Assembly (NCBI RefSeq): GCF_003325375.1
Contig: NZ_CP030862.1
Location: 3,227,501 to 3,291,500, forward strand
DNA: 64,000 nucleotides
Source of the DNA: Streptomyces globosus
Lineage (GTDB): Bacteria; Actinomycetota; Actinomycetes; Streptomycetales; Streptomycetaceae
Direction of reading: 5' to 3'
Shown here: in pieces, positions 52,001 through 60,871 of the stretch
Numbering within the stretch: the first letter of the stretch is position 1
Layout of the letters: each line of letters starts with the position of its first letter
Notes under the pieces: generated by a model
What the model saw: the letters and a program-made list of their open reading frames with translations, nothing else
Database searches by the model: none
What the model was told of the DNA's origin: nothing
Made by a program: the position numbers and the translations under genes

Positions 52001-54520
52001 GAACGCCCCCTCGGGTGTCGGCGCCTTCAGCCGCTCCAGGCGTCCGACGAGCTCCCGCTCGACCTGGAGGTTGAGCTGCTGCGTGCGCAGCTCGGCGAGC
52101 AGGGTGCCCGCCGCGCCGTGCGCCCTGCGGTGCGCGGCGCTCCAGCGCGACCACTCGGCGTCGCGCCGCTGCCGCCAGTCGCCGGGCACGGCGTCGAGCC
52201 CGGCGGGGATGGCCGGTACGAGGTCCTGTTCGAGGGCGGCGACGAGCGCGTCCGCGAGGTGCAGGTCGCCGCGCTCGCAGTACCGGGCGAGGACGGTACG
52301 GGCGTCCGCCGGCTCCAGCAGGGCCAGGACGGCCTCGCGGAACCCGGCTTCCGCGGGCAGCGGGGTGCCGTCGGCGGCGCGGGGCAGGTCGGGCGCGGCC
52401 AGCAGCGCCTGCGCGCCGGGCGGACCGGCCGTCCGGTCGCCGTCGGGGTCGCGTACGGGCACGGCGCCCGAGGGGGAGCGGTCGTCGCCGAGCAGCCAGC
52501 TGCGCAGGCGCAGTACCGCGGCGCCCTCGACGCCGGGCGGGGCGTCCGCCTCCCGCACCTGGTCCAGGGCGTGGCGCAGGGCGGTGACGGAGTCCGACCG
52601 CTCGTCCACCGCCGGGGCCGCGAGCGCCCTGGCCCGGGAGAGCAGGTCGCAGACCTGCTCGATGGTGCGCAGCAGGGCCCGCTTCGCGGCCGCCTCGATC
52701 GGCTCCTTGGCCTGCTTGGGGGTGCGGATCGCGGCGTCCGCCTCCTCGATCATCCGCTCCGCGGAGCCGCGCTTGCGGAACAGCTCCCAGATCGCGTCGA
52801 GTTCGGCCGGACCGGACGTGCCCTCCGCCCAGACGCTGATCGCGGCGAGGGCTCGGCCGAGGGGCTGCTCGGAGCCGATCAGCCGGGACCGCACCTGCGT
52901 GGCGCGGGGGTAGCCGATGCGCTGGCGGGGCAGCGCGTCGAGGAGTTCCGCCGCCTCGGCGGCGAGCCGGGCCCGGCTGAGCGCGGGCTCGGAGTCGCCG
53001 GCCAGGCGGGTCGCACCGAGGTCGAGGCGCTGGTAGCGGCGGACGGCGTCGACGGTCCGCTCCAGCAGCTTGCCCCAGTTGCCGGGCAGGGCGGAGGTGA
53101 GCTCCGTCTGGATGAGGAGGTCGTTGGGCCAGCCGGCGAGGAGTCCGGCCCGCAGTGAGGCGGCCGCCGCCAGGACGAGGGCGGGCCGGTCGGCGTCCAG
53201 CGCCTCCAGGTCCGGGTCGAAGCCGGTCATCACGGCGACCGCCTCCTCCTCGTCGCCGCAGGAGAACGCGGCTGCGGCGAACGCGAGGCACTCGCTGCGG
53301 TGCGCGGGCTCCGCAGAGCCGACGGTCAGCCAGTAGGCCTCCGCGAAGCGGCCCTCGCGGACGAGCCGCGCGACGGGCGACTCGCTGCCGTCGGGCGCCT
53401 CCCAGGAACCGGGGCGCGGCGCGGCCTCGGCGGCCGCGGGGGCGCGGTCGCCGGCGCCGCCCGGCGGCCGGCCGCTCCCGGGCCCGGCGGCGTCGGGCCC
53501 GGGAGCGGGCCGCGGTACGCCGCCACCCTTCGGCAGCGCGCCACCGGTGGCGGCTCCGGCGCCGGTGTCCGGCAGGGGTGCCGTGTGGGCCGAGACGGGG
53601 GCGTCCTCAGCGGTGTGTCCGGCACCCGTGCGCGGGGAGCCCGTCGGGATGCGGTCCGTCGGCGCCGCCCCGGCCGCGGCTGCGGCGGCGGCCTGCGCGG
53701 GTTCGGGGAGGGCCGCCGGGGCGGCGGGTTGGGCGTCCGCGTCGCTCACGGGGCGGGAGGCGGTCCCGGCAGACGGGGATCCGGCCGTGACTCCGCCGCC
53801 GGCGTCGTGTGCGGCGACCGGCTGTGCCGGGACGGTGGCCCGGGCGGCGGTGGGCACGGCGCTCGGGCCCTCCGCGCGGTGGGAGCCGGACGGGGTGTGG
53901 TCCGCAGGCCCGGATCGGGTGCCTGCGCTGACGGGGAGCTGCGCGGGCGCCGGCTCCGCCTGGGCGGTGCCGTGCCCGGCGGCGGGCGCCGGTCCCGCGG
54001 GCGGCTGCGCGGCGGAGTCCTGGCCGGTGGCGTGGTCGCCGGCGGCAGGCGCCGGTTCCGTCGGCTTGGAGGGGTGGAGCAGGCGTTCCAGGTCGGCGAT
54101 CTGCTGGTCCATCATGGCCAGGGACTGTTCGAGGGGCTCCCGGTGCGGGGCGTCCGCGGCGGTGCCGTCCAGCAGGGTCCGCAGGCCCGCGCGGGTCTGC
54201 CTCAGGCTCTGCAACTCCTGTTCCCGCTGCGCGGCCGCATGCGCCTCGGCCGTCAACTCGGCCAACAGGCCGTCCAGTTCGGCGAAGCCCGCTTCGGGGC
54301 CCCAGGTGCGGCCCGCCGCCGCGAGCCGTGCCGCCAGGCGGGACCGCTCGGACTCGCGGGCCGCGTACTCCCCGGCGAGCGGGGCCGGCCCGGGCCTGCC
54401 GGCCCGTACCGCCCCGGCCGCCGCCTCGAATGCGTCGGCCAGGGCCGCCGACCGCTCCCGCAGCGACCGCCCGGCCGCCTCGATCTCCTCGATCCGCCCT
54501 GCGTCGAGGCTCCTGTTCAC
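49079..54520 (-). CDS. Giant P-loop STAND/AAA-like ATPase
   Basis: 1813 residues from the GTG at 54520; an in-frame start upstream would add about 49 poorly conserved residues. Order: coiled coil (1-150), disordered Pro/Ala/Gly-rich linker (150-380), helical solenoid-like region (380-800), long helical region (800-950), a Rossmann-like part (about 1000-1120, ILVVSDEQRGRSPLELLDSS), then the NTPase. Walker A is LYGGRQLGKSALL (GKS at 1164-1166) and Walker B is VLVLADEADAF (D1251, E1252). A winged-helix-like end (TYADIASVTGLTLGQVDALVRRL) closes it. The layout is that of a signal-sensing STAND NTPase, controlling the overlapping HEPN protein. Confidence 0.75.
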   Translation of the reverse strand: MNRSLDAGRIEEIEAAGRSLRERSAALADAFEAAAGAVRAGRPGPAPLAGEYAARESERSRLAARLAAAGRTWGPEAGFAELDGLLAELTAEAHAAAQREQELQSLRQTRAGLRTLLDGTAADAPHREPLEQSLAMMDQQIADLERLLHPSKPTEPAPAAGDHATGQDSAAQPPAGPAPAAGHGTAQAEPAPAQLPVSAGTRSGPADHTPSGSHRAEGPSAVPTAARATVPAQPVAAHDAGGGVTAGSPSAGTASRPVSDADAQPAAPAALPEPAQAAAAAAAGAAPTDRIPTGSPRTGAGHTAEDAPVSAHTAPLPDTGAGAATGGALPKGGGVPRPAPGPDAAGPGSGRPPGGAGDRAPAAAEAAPRPGSWEAPDGSESPVARLVREGRFAEAYWLTVGSAEPAHRSECLAFAAAAFSCGDEEEAVAVMTGFDPDLEALDADRPALVLAAAASLRAGLLAGWPNDLLIQTELTSALPGNWGKLLERTVDAVRRYQRLDLGATRLAGDSEPALSRARLAAEAAELLDALPRQRIGYPRATQVRSRLIGSEQPLGRALAAISVWAEGTSGPAELDAIWELFRKRGSAERMIEEADAAIRTPKQAKEPIEAAAKRALLRTIEQVCDLLSRARALAAPAVDERSDSVTALRHALDQVREADAPPGVEGAAVLRLRSWLLGDDRSPSGAVPVRDPDGDRTAGPPGAQALLAAPDLPRAADGTPLPAEAGFREAVLALLEPADARTVLARYCERGDLHLADALVAALEQDLVPAIPAGLDAVPGDWRQRRDAEWSRWSAAHRRAHGAAGTLLAELRTQQLNLQVERELVGRLERLKAPTPEGAFGHAAAGIRILESEIRTQVDEYVRRLREALALLDPSAQDRRRVTSLLDNRDTVTAEECLSLLREGKPLPDWSATDSGAELERFTAGIELAGVRKASGSQGYSARPWAEFYLAGQPLTEGARSGLESWDALCRPATRGSEWQRHVPSVLRVIGLECQATPVRDHQHEVRGVLRLTARAHASETVPGYVAALGSAASSYTILVVSDEQRGRSPLELLDSSDSGACLIIYLYPLGLAGRREMAARARTAASQRALVIDPAVFGWVAARSPRSFRAAQRVTLPWTAYNPYTPFVAGLVPPEVFYGRQEEIATVTDRFGALFLYGGRQLGKSALLRKVQASFPGTPDRKAIYVDLKARGVGEAEPAERIWPVLEEELKRVGVLRADRAAHLAPDAVLARVERWLEENADRRVLVLADEADAFLTADSKAVRGRGGEATFANVLRLKGLMDRTDRRFKIVFAGLHQVQRFRHLSNVPLTHGGPDVLISTLKPTEAQRLVVEPMAAFGYRFERPELVWRVLAATNYQACLVQIFCERLVAALRGKSLASAQWPITVTDEDVRAVTGSAQVHRHIAERLRITINLEDRYRVLALVIALRSQEDGFQGGYDADDLLSAAKRHWKVGFGSLTASDVRIYLDEMVGLGLLIQLADPRLYAVRSPNVVNMLGTREDLELELRQTEFDLPYDYNPRFSRRFVGHDREGIARYSPLTEHQLSLVTAPGVAAVCLTEAHGPALVEAAVESYANARELAVRRAGPDTLAEAIAQDGGAGSPSVFLVDLRGRPAAEAAVCAEALHAHTTPGKGLPHRAAVLLVDPDVPVRQNTFVAAVVHPERWNADSLRAWPECPFDTPDKRRRVIELTGGWPNLLERTVHRIAREGSTLEAALEDARGFTGQAGFARSHLARVGLDDGVVAVLAEWAAYVEPGEGCTYADIASVTGLTLGQVDALVRRLSDTGVLDDGPDGCSLDRITFRALQAAADPS

Positions 54521-54729
54521 GGGGTCACCCCGATCCCGGTGCGCGGCCGCGCACCCTGCCTCGAAAGGGATGTGATCAGGCCATCCGGTAACACCACTCG
54601 ACGCCTCCTGCGGGCAGCGCTCTGCGCTGACCAGGCGCCCGGCCGGTCGCTTTCGGTGTGCATGCACGGATCTTGCCAGAGGCGCGGTCCGGCGTAAGCG
54701 GATTCCCGGGATTCTCCCGGGACTTGGCG

Positions 54730-55122
54730 TCAGCAGTACACGGCGGAGGCGGTGTCGTTCTCCCAGGGCAGGACGTTGACGCGGTAGCCGTCGTGCATGA
54801 CGTGCGCGTCGCCGCCCCCGTACGCGTCAGACGTCCAGTGGCACACCACCCCGCTGTCGTTCGACCAGGACGACATCAGGTCGTTGAACCGGAGGTCGCC
54901 GAGCCACGGGGCGGCGTCCCCGGCGCGCAGCGCGATGCCGCCGCCCGTGAACTCGTAGTCGCGGTACAGGCAGAGGCTGTCCCGGGGGCAGTTCGAGCCT
55001 TCGAAGGTGGTCACGTGTGCGGCGGCGGGCACCGCGGACCCGGCCGGGGCGGCTGCGGCGGGGGAGGAGGGCAGCAGCGCGACGAGGGCGGTCGCAGCGA
55101 ACAGGGCAGCACGGCGCAGCAT
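54730..55122 (-). CDS. Secreted peptidase-inhibitor I36-like protein
   Basis: 130 residues from the ATG at 55122 with GGAG six bases upstream. Signal peptide (LFAATALVALLPSSPAAAAP). The mature part resembles the I36 fold (NCPRDSLCLYRDYEFTGGGIALRAG, DLMSSWSNDSG), with cysteines in NCPRDSLC, VVCHW and VYC that can form disulfides. I36 members inhibit metalloproteases in Streptomyces. It is 209 bases upstream of the ATPase gene and on the same strand, but its relation to the ATPase is unclear. It may be a passenger gene. Confidence 0.7.
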   Translation of the reverse strand: MLRRAALFAATALVALLPSSPAAAAPAGSAVPAAAHVTTFEGSNCPRDSLCLYRDYEFTGGGIALRAGDAAPWLGDLRFNDLMSSWSNDSGVVCHWTSDAYGGGDAHVMHDGYRVNVLPWENDTASAVYC

Positions 55123-55372
55123 CAAGTACTCCAAGGTGAAAGGGGGTCAGGGGTGCCCGGGCCTGCGCCGGGCGGCGCGCCGGGGCCAAGATCAACGTAC
55201 CGCCGGGATCGCGCTGCGTTGCCGGTGGATACGCTGCGTCACCCGAACGTGGCCGGCACACCCCTGCGCACCCCAGCGCACACCACGGCGCACACCCGGC
55301 GCACCCCCGCGCAGCGCCGGGCACGGCGACCACCCCGCGAGGCCTGTCGGTACCGGCTGGCAGGATCGCAGC

Positions 55373-58300
55373 ATGAGCCTCCCGATCCCGCTGCCGTCCG
55401 ATCCGAGCACGTCACAGGTCTACCCGGACTGGGTGCAGGCGCACGACCCCGGCGCGGAGCCTGCCGCCCGCGCCCTGTTCGACACCCTGTGCGCCGGCGC
55501 CCGGGCGGCGCACACGAAGCCCGGAGCCTTCCTCGACACGATGCAGCGGCAGGCGCGTCGGCTGCCCCCGCCCCATCTGCCCTGGTTCTGGGAGACGGTG
55601 GCGCACCGGCTGATCCCCGTCCACCCCCGCAGCGCCGCCCGCGCCCACACCCTCGCCCGCAAGGCCGAGCACGCGCACCGGCTGCCCGCGGACCCGGACC
55701 GGCACCGCGCCAACGTGCTGCTCCACGCCCGCCACGGCGCCCTGGCCGCCGCCGACCTGAGCGGGCACCAGCCGTGGCTGGCCGGCCTCCTGGAGCCCGC
55801 CGCCGCGCACGGGGAGTTCGTACGGGTCCTCGCCGCCTGGCCCGCGGCGTCCGCGGACCTGCCGGCCGACCTGGCCTCGCGGGTGCGCGCATCGGCGCGC
55901 GCCGCCGGGGCGGGCACCGACGAGGACGCCCGGATCCTCGGCCCGCTCGTCGCCGCCGCGCGCGGCCGGGCCGTCCCCGACCGGCTGCTCCTCGCCCTCG
56001 CGAAACTCCTGGCCGCACGCCCTCCGGCCGACGGGCTGCACGCTCCCCTCCTCGACCTGTTCCCCGAGTCCCGCGCCGACGCCGCCGCCTGGCTGCGCCT
56101 CCTGCTGGACTCGGGCGCCGCCGCGGCCGCGGCAGCCGGCCGGGCCGTGCCCGACGGCGGGCTCGCCGACTGGCTGCGCCGGTACGCCCGCACCTACGGC
56201 CACCGCAAGGTCGCCGGCGGCGGCGTCATGCGCCAGCCGATGCCCGCCGAGCTGCTGGAGATCGTCGCCCTGTGCGCACCCCGGCTGAAGGCCGCCGGCG
56301 CACCGGTGCGGCTGCACGAGGACCGCTACCGCCACCCGGGCATCGACGCCGACCTGCTCGACGCCTGCCTCGCCGAGGGCATCCCCGTCGAGGACCCCGG
56401 CCCGGCCGTCCGCCTGGAGTTCTGGGGCGACCGCTCGCGGCGGGACCTCACCTCGCTCGCCGCCGACCCGGTCTTCGGCCCCCGGCTGGAGGGCACCGTG
56501 CACGCCGGGCTGCGCGGCGCCGGCACGGCCATCACCCGGCTCCCGGAGAACCCGGGCATCGCCGCCGAGGTGCACCACCGCATCGAGGGCCTCCTCGGCG
56601 CCCTGCGCGGCGGCGGCCTGGCCGCCGCCGACGAGGCCGTGAACGAGCTGCGGGAGCTCCTCGACCGCCCGACCGCCACCGCTCTCGACGGCATCGAGGA
56701 AGCCCTCGCCGGCATCGACCTGACGGGCCCGCTGGCCCGCGCCCTGCACGCCGGACTGCCCGAGGAGCTCGGCTGGCCCGCCCTCGACGCAGCCGTGGCA
56801 GGCTTCCCGCCCGGCGAAACCGTCCAGGTGACCAGTACCTGGCCCGTACTGACCGTGTACGGCGCCACCCGCGCCGTCGCGGTCGACCACGCGGGCGAGC
56901 GCGCCTCCTGCACGTTCCGGCTCCCCGCAGGCGCCCTCTCCCACTCCGTGCACCACGTCGGCGGCGACTTCCTCGTCGCCTGGAGCACCGACGAGCGCAC
57001 GGCCGGCGGCGGGCACGCCTTCTGGGCCTCCCGCCCCGAGGAGGTCTTCACCCCGCAGCACCGGTCCCGGCTGAGCCCGTACGGCGGCTTCATCCACGGC
57101 GGGCTCGGCTACCACTTCGAAACCGCCGACGGCACCGGCCGCCACGACGGCGAGCGCGTCCTGCGCCCCGGCGGCCGCGAGGGCATCGGAGGCCACGACC
57201 TGATGCTCGGCGACGGGCAGCGGCTGTGGAGCGCGCCCGTCTTCCGCGCGGACCGCCGCCGCGCCCCCGTCGACCCGCACACCGGCGGGCGCAGCGGCGA
57301 CGGCCCCTCCCCGGGCATCGGCGGCGCAGGCGAGGCCCCCGACGGCTGGAAGGACTCCGAGGACCTCCGGACCCTGGCCGCGCTCCCCGAGGGGGCGCCG
57401 GCCTCCCCGCTCGGACAGGACGGCCGGCTCGCCGGCTGCCGCGTCCTGCACCGTGTCCCCTGGAGCGGCCACTCGCCCCGCGAGTTCCGCCTGGAGTCCG
57501 CCGACGGCCGCCGGGCCGACTACCGCACCCGTACCTGGGGCCGCCACCCGTGGGGCATCCTCGCCCTGCCCGCGGGCGGCGAGGACGCCGTCCTGGTCGA
57601 CGAGACCGCCGTACGCTGCCACTCCGCCGCCGACAACTCCCTGCTGTGGCAGGTCCGCGGCTTCCCCGGCGCCCCCGGCTCCGACTCCCGGGCCGCCAGG
57701 ACCGCCCCCACCCTCGGCGAGGAGGCGGGCCCCGTCCCGCCGCCCGCGTTCTGGCACTTCCTCGCCCCGCGCGACGAGGCCGCCTCCAAGGCCCTGCGGA
57801 CCGCGGACGCCGCCGCCGTACGCGCCCTCCTCGACGCGGCCCTGCGCGGCGACGCGCGCCCCGCCCTGCCCGGGATCGCCGAGCCGCGCATCGCCGACGG
57901 CGTCGCCCGCGCGGCCCGGCTCGCCGCCGACGTGCTGCGCCGCCGCCGGGAACTCTCCCGCCGCGTGGCCCTCATGCGGTCCGGGCCCGTCGCCGACCTG
58001 CCCTCGCCGGTCCCCGACACCGTCCTCCAGCCGGCCCTGCGCGGCCTCCTGCCCGAGATCCGCGGGTACGGGGCGCCCGTACCGGCGGCGCATCCCGCGC
58101 TGCTGACCGCGGTCGCCGCCGACGGCCGCCATCTGCGCGGCGATATCGACGACGAGACCCGGCGCCTGGCCCCGCCCGCACAGCCCGCCGAATGGGCCGT
58201 CCTCGTCGGCGCCATCGGCGCCGCTGCCTGGCGGGCCGCCGTCGCGCACACCGACCCGGAGGAGCGCGCCGCGCTCGCCGCGCTCCTGGAGGTCTGGAGC

Positions 58301-59971
58301 CGGCAGCCCTTCGCCGAGCCGGGCACCGCCTGGCGCACCGGCCGCGCCCGCGAGGACGCAGTCGAAGCCTGCCGGGCCGCGGGCGGAACCCTCGCCTCCG
58401 GTGTGCCCCGCCGCGGACTCGTCCCCTTCCTCCAGCCCGCCGCCGACCCCGCCCCGGCCGGTGCCGAGGAGTGCCGCACCGTCGAGGCCGCGGACGACGC
58501 GCGGCGGCTGCCGCGGCTCCTCGCGCTCCTCGCCGAGCGGGGGCCGCTGGCCGTGCCCGAGGAGGCCGTCGAGGCGTTCTGCCGGCGCACCGGCGCCCGC
58601 CGGAGCATCGGCCTGCTCGCGCTGGCCGGGCTGCCCGCCCGCGAGCGGCACGACGACCACCGCGCCCTGCTCCGCAAGACGCCGTACCGGCTGACCGGGC
58701 CGCTGGTCCACGAGTACGACGGCCTCGTCCACCGGCTCGGCGAGGACGGCCGGCGAGCCCTCCTCGCCGCGGGCCTCCCGGACGACCCGGCGGAGCTGTG
58801 GGAGCCCGGCGGCATGGCCGCGGCCGCCCTGCGGATGGCCGAGGTGTGGGCGGCGCTGCTCGGTGCCGCGGAGTACGCCGACGAGGAGCTGGCCGAGGCG
58901 CTGGAGACGGAGGCCGGCCTCGGCGGCGGCTGGGCGCGCGCCCTCCCGGCCGGCCGGGCCGCCGGCGCCTTCGGGGAGCACGGCTTCGCCCTCGCCGTCC
59001 AGCCCTCGGGCCGGGTCCGGCTCCACCTGCTGCGGGAGGACGGAACCCCGGGCGACTGGGTGTCGGGCACCGCGGCCGCCCACACCGCCGCCGCCACCGC
59101 CGTCGTGTGGGCGCTCACCGAGCGGCCCGTCGGCGACCCGGCGGCCGCGGGCGCCCTGCGCCTGTACGGCAGGCTCCGGGCGGTCCTCGACGACCCCGGC
59201 ACGCTGGTGCCCGTCCTCTACCCGCCGGCTCCGGCTCTCGCCGGTGCGCCCGGTTTCGCCCCGTACGAGGGTCCGCTGCTGCCCTGCCCGCAGCCGCTGG
59301 ACGAGGGCGTGGAGGCGCCGCGGGTCCTCGACGACGGCCTGTTCGTCGTCGAGACGGGGGCCGGCGCGGTGTTCGTGCGGACGGCGGTGCTCGCCGACCC
59401 GGAGCGCGTCGGGCGGGCGGCCCGGCTCTGCACGGACCTGCGCCTGGACCACCTGCGCGGACGCCTGCTGGAGCTGCGGGACGAGCTCGACGGCCTGGCC
59501 CGCATCGCCGCCCGCGCCGCGGCCACCCCGGTTCCGGCCGGGGGCTGCGAGAACGACCCGGCGCGGAGTGCGCCGGACCTGGTCGCGGATGCGGCCCGCA
59601 CCCTGGGCACCGGAGCGGACGCGGCCGCGCTGTACCTCCAGCTGCTGGCCCTGGCCCGGCCCACCGACCGCAACATCCGGCGCTGGAACGGCTGGACGGC
59701 CGGCCGGCACAAGGCGGCCCAGGCCGAACTCGTGGCCGCCGGCGCGGTCGTCGCCGGCTCCCGGGCGCGCGCCGGGCGCTCCGTCTTCGCCCCGGGGGAG
59801 TGGACCGACCTGAAGGCGCCCCATCTGCCGCTGGAGACGGCGAAGACCGGGCCGCACCTCGCGCACGTGTACGGCAAGGGGCTCCACAGCCCGTACCTGC
59901 GGCTGCTGGCGCCGCTGCCGCCGCACGAGCTGTTCGCCCGGGCCTGGGAGGCGTCCCGCCCTGGGTCGTGA
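55373..59971 (+). CDS. 1532-residue protein of unknown function
   Basis: Begins MSLPIPLPSDPSTSQVYPDW, then AARALFDTLCAGARAAHTKPGAFLDTMQRQ. The first 550 residues are helical repeats (solenoid-like). A beta-rich section with charged loops lies around 480-700 (VQVTSTWPVLTVYGATRAVAVDHAGERASC, HDLMLGDGQRLWSAPV). The rest is again helical to RNIRRWNGWTAGRHKAAQAEL. No catalytic motif, membrane segment or signal peptide. I recall very similar large Streptomyces proteins near MoxR/vWA-type genes, but none of those is here. Divergent from the I36/ATPase genes. A palindrome lies after its stop. The weak ribosome site suggests low expression. Confidence 0.6.
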   Translation: MSLPIPLPSDPSTSQVYPDWVQAHDPGAEPAARALFDTLCAGARAAHTKPGAFLDTMQRQARRLPPPHLPWFWETVAHRLIPVHPRSAARAHTLARKAEHAHRLPADPDRHRANVLLHARHGALAAADLSGHQPWLAGLLEPAAAHGEFVRVLAAWPAASADLPADLASRVRASARAAGAGTDEDARILGPLVAAARGRAVPDRLLLALAKLLAARPPADGLHAPLLDLFPESRADAAAWLRLLLDSGAAAAAAAGRAVPDGGLADWLRRYARTYGHRKVAGGGVMRQPMPAELLEIVALCAPRLKAAGAPVRLHEDRYRHPGIDADLLDACLAEGIPVEDPGPAVRLEFWGDRSRRDLTSLAADPVFGPRLEGTVHAGLRGAGTAITRLPENPGIAAEVHHRIEGLLGALRGGGLAAADEAVNELRELLDRPTATALDGIEEALAGIDLTGPLARALHAGLPEELGWPALDAAVAGFPPGETVQVTSTWPVLTVYGATRAVAVDHAGERASCTFRLPAGALSHSVHHVGGDFLVAWSTDERTAGGGHAFWASRPEEVFTPQHRSRLSPYGGFIHGGLGYHFETADGTGRHDGERVLRPGGREGIGGHDLMLGDGQRLWSAPVFRADRRRAPVDPHTGGRSGDGPSPGIGGAGEAPDGWKDSEDLRTLAALPEGAPASPLGQDGRLAGCRVLHRVPWSGHSPREFRLESADGRRADYRTRTWGRHPWGILALPAGGEDAVLVDETAVRCHSAADNSLLWQVRGFPGAPGSDSRAARTAPTLGEEAGPVPPPAFWHFLAPRDEAASKALRTADAAAVRALLDAALRGDARPALPGIAEPRIADGVARAARLAADVLRRRRELSRRVALMRSGPVADLPSPVPDTVLQPALRGLLPEIRGYGAPVPAAHPALLTAVAADGRHLRGDIDDETRRLAPPAQPAEWAVLVGAIGAAAWRAAVAHTDPEERAALAALLEVWSRQPFAEPGTAWRTGRAREDAVEACRAAGGTLASGVPRRGLVPFLQPAADPAPAGAEECRTVEAADDARRLPRLLALLAERGPLAVPEEAVEAFCRRTGARRSIGLLALAGLPARERHDDHRALLRKTPYRLTGPLVHEYDGLVHRLGEDGRRALLAAGLPDDPAELWEPGGMAAAALRMAEVWAALLGAAEYADEELAEALETEAGLGGGWARALPAGRAAGAFGEHGFALAVQPSGRVRLHLLREDGTPGDWVSGTAAAHTAAATAVVWALTERPVGDPAAAGALRLYGRLRAVLDDPGTLVPVLYPPAPALAGAPGFAPYEGPLLPCPQPLDEGVEAPRVLDDGLFVVETGAGAVFVRTAVLADPERVGRAARLCTDLRLDHLRGRLLELRDELDGLARIAARAAATPVPAGGCENDPARSAPDLVADAARTLGTGADAAALYLQLLALARPTDRNIRRWNGWTAGRHKAAQAELVAAGAVVAGSRARAGRSVFAPGEWTDLKAPHLPLETAKTGPHLAHVYGKGLHSPYLRLLAPLPPHELFARAWEASRPGS

Positions 59972-59989
59972 CGGGCAGCCTCTTGCCGC

Positions 59990-60010
59990 ATCTATCGAAA
60001 ATCGATAGAT
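59990..60010. promoter_or_regulatory. Operator-like palindrome before the DUF2975/XRE pair
   Basis: ATCTATCGA-AAA-TCGATAGAT is a perfect 9-bp inverted repeat around AAA, AT-rich in a GC-rich genome and 31 bases before the DUF2975 start. The arms resemble the TATCG-type sites reported for YozG-like XRE regulators. It is the likely operator of the downstream XRE protein. Confidence 0.65.
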
Positions 60011-60040
60011 TCCCATCGTGAGTCGATCGAAGGAGTGGTG

Positions 60041-60538
60041 ATGGGAAGGCTGATGGTGCTCGCGCTGCGCTGCGTGCTCGCGATGCTGCTGGCGGGCTGC
60101 CTGTTCGTACAGGGCGTGATGGTGCCCCTGCTGGCGGCCGACATGGACGGCGGCGGGGGCGACCTCTCCCACCTGCGCGTCCCCTGCATCGTGATCACCG
60201 TCCTCGGTGTCGCTGCGGTCGAGGTCGTGCTGGTCTGCGTGTGGCGGCTGCTGACGATGGTCCGCCGCGGCACGGTCTTCTCCCACGCGGCGTTCCGGTA
60301 CGTGGACGTCATCATCGGTGCGGTCGTCGCGGCCGCCGCCCTCGTCTTCGCCCTCGCCGTCCTCTTCGCACCCGGAGAAGCCGTGCCGCCGGGCATCGTG
60401 CTGCTCATCTGCGGGGTGTCCCTCGCCGCCCTCGGCGTCGCCCTGACGGTGCTCGTCCTGCGGACGCTGCTCCGCCAGGCCGTGGCGCGGGACGTCGAGG
60501 CGGCGCGCATGCAGGCCGAACTGGACGAGGTGATCTGA
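60041..60538 (+). CDS. DUF2975 membrane protein
   Basis: 165 residues from the ATG at 60041, with AGGAG five bases upstream. It has four membrane segments in the DUF2975 pattern (CVLAMLLAGCLFVQGVMVPLLA, VCVWRLLTMVRRGTVFSHAAFRYVDVIIGA, VLFALAVLFAPGE). It is found as the partner of a YozG-type XRE regulator (YoaS/YozG in Bacillus). Its stop overlaps the regulator's start (TGATG), so they are cotranslated. Role unknown; a membrane signal sensed by the regulator is plausible. Confidence 0.82.
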   Translation: MGRLMVLALRCVLAMLLAGCLFVQGVMVPLLAADMDGGGGDLSHLRVPCIVITVLGVAAVEVVLVCVWRLLTMVRRGTVFSHAAFRYVDVIIGAVVAAAALVFALAVLFAPGEAVPPGIVLLICGVSLAALGVALTVLVLRTLLRQAVARDVEAARMQAELDEVI

Positions 60539-60765
60539 TGCCCATCACCGTCGACATCGACGTGATGCTGGCCAGGCGGAAGATGTCCGTCGGCGAGCTC
60601 GCCGAGCGCGTGGGCATCACCCCCGCCAACCTGGCGGTGCTGAAGAACGGGCGCGCCAAGGCCGTCCGGTTCGCGACGCTGGCCGCGCTCTGCGAGGCCC
60701 TCGACTGCCAGCCCGGCGACCTGCTGCGCTGGGAGCCCGGCGGCGACGGCCCCGCGGAGGGCTGA
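60538..60765 (+). CDS. XRE-family (YozG-like) small transcriptional regulator
   Basis: 75 residues from the ATG at 60538. Almost the whole protein is a Cro/C1 helix-turn-helix: DIDVMLARRKMSVGELAERVGITPANLAVLKNGRAKAVRFATLAALCEALDCQPGDLLRW. Such one-domain regulators in Gram-positives pair with DUF2975 membrane proteins and autoregulate from a nearby palindrome. The one at 59990-60010 is the obvious candidate. Confidence 0.88.
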   Translation: MPITVDIDVMLARRKMSVGELAERVGITPANLAVLKNGRAKAVRFATLAALCEALDCQPGDLLRWEPGGDGPAEG

Positions 60766-60871
60766 CGCCGGCCTCCGGTCGCGGGCGGGCGGCCGGCCCC
60801 GACAATGGGTACGGTGCACCTTCCGGTGGGCCTCGACCCGGGCGCGGTGGCCGGAGTTCGCCCCCGCGGTG

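Noticed and set aside
55373..59971. Long antisense open frame opposite the 1532-residue gene
   Set aside because: Its composition is Gly/Ala/Val-rich without motifs and it follows from the GC3 bias of the sense frame.
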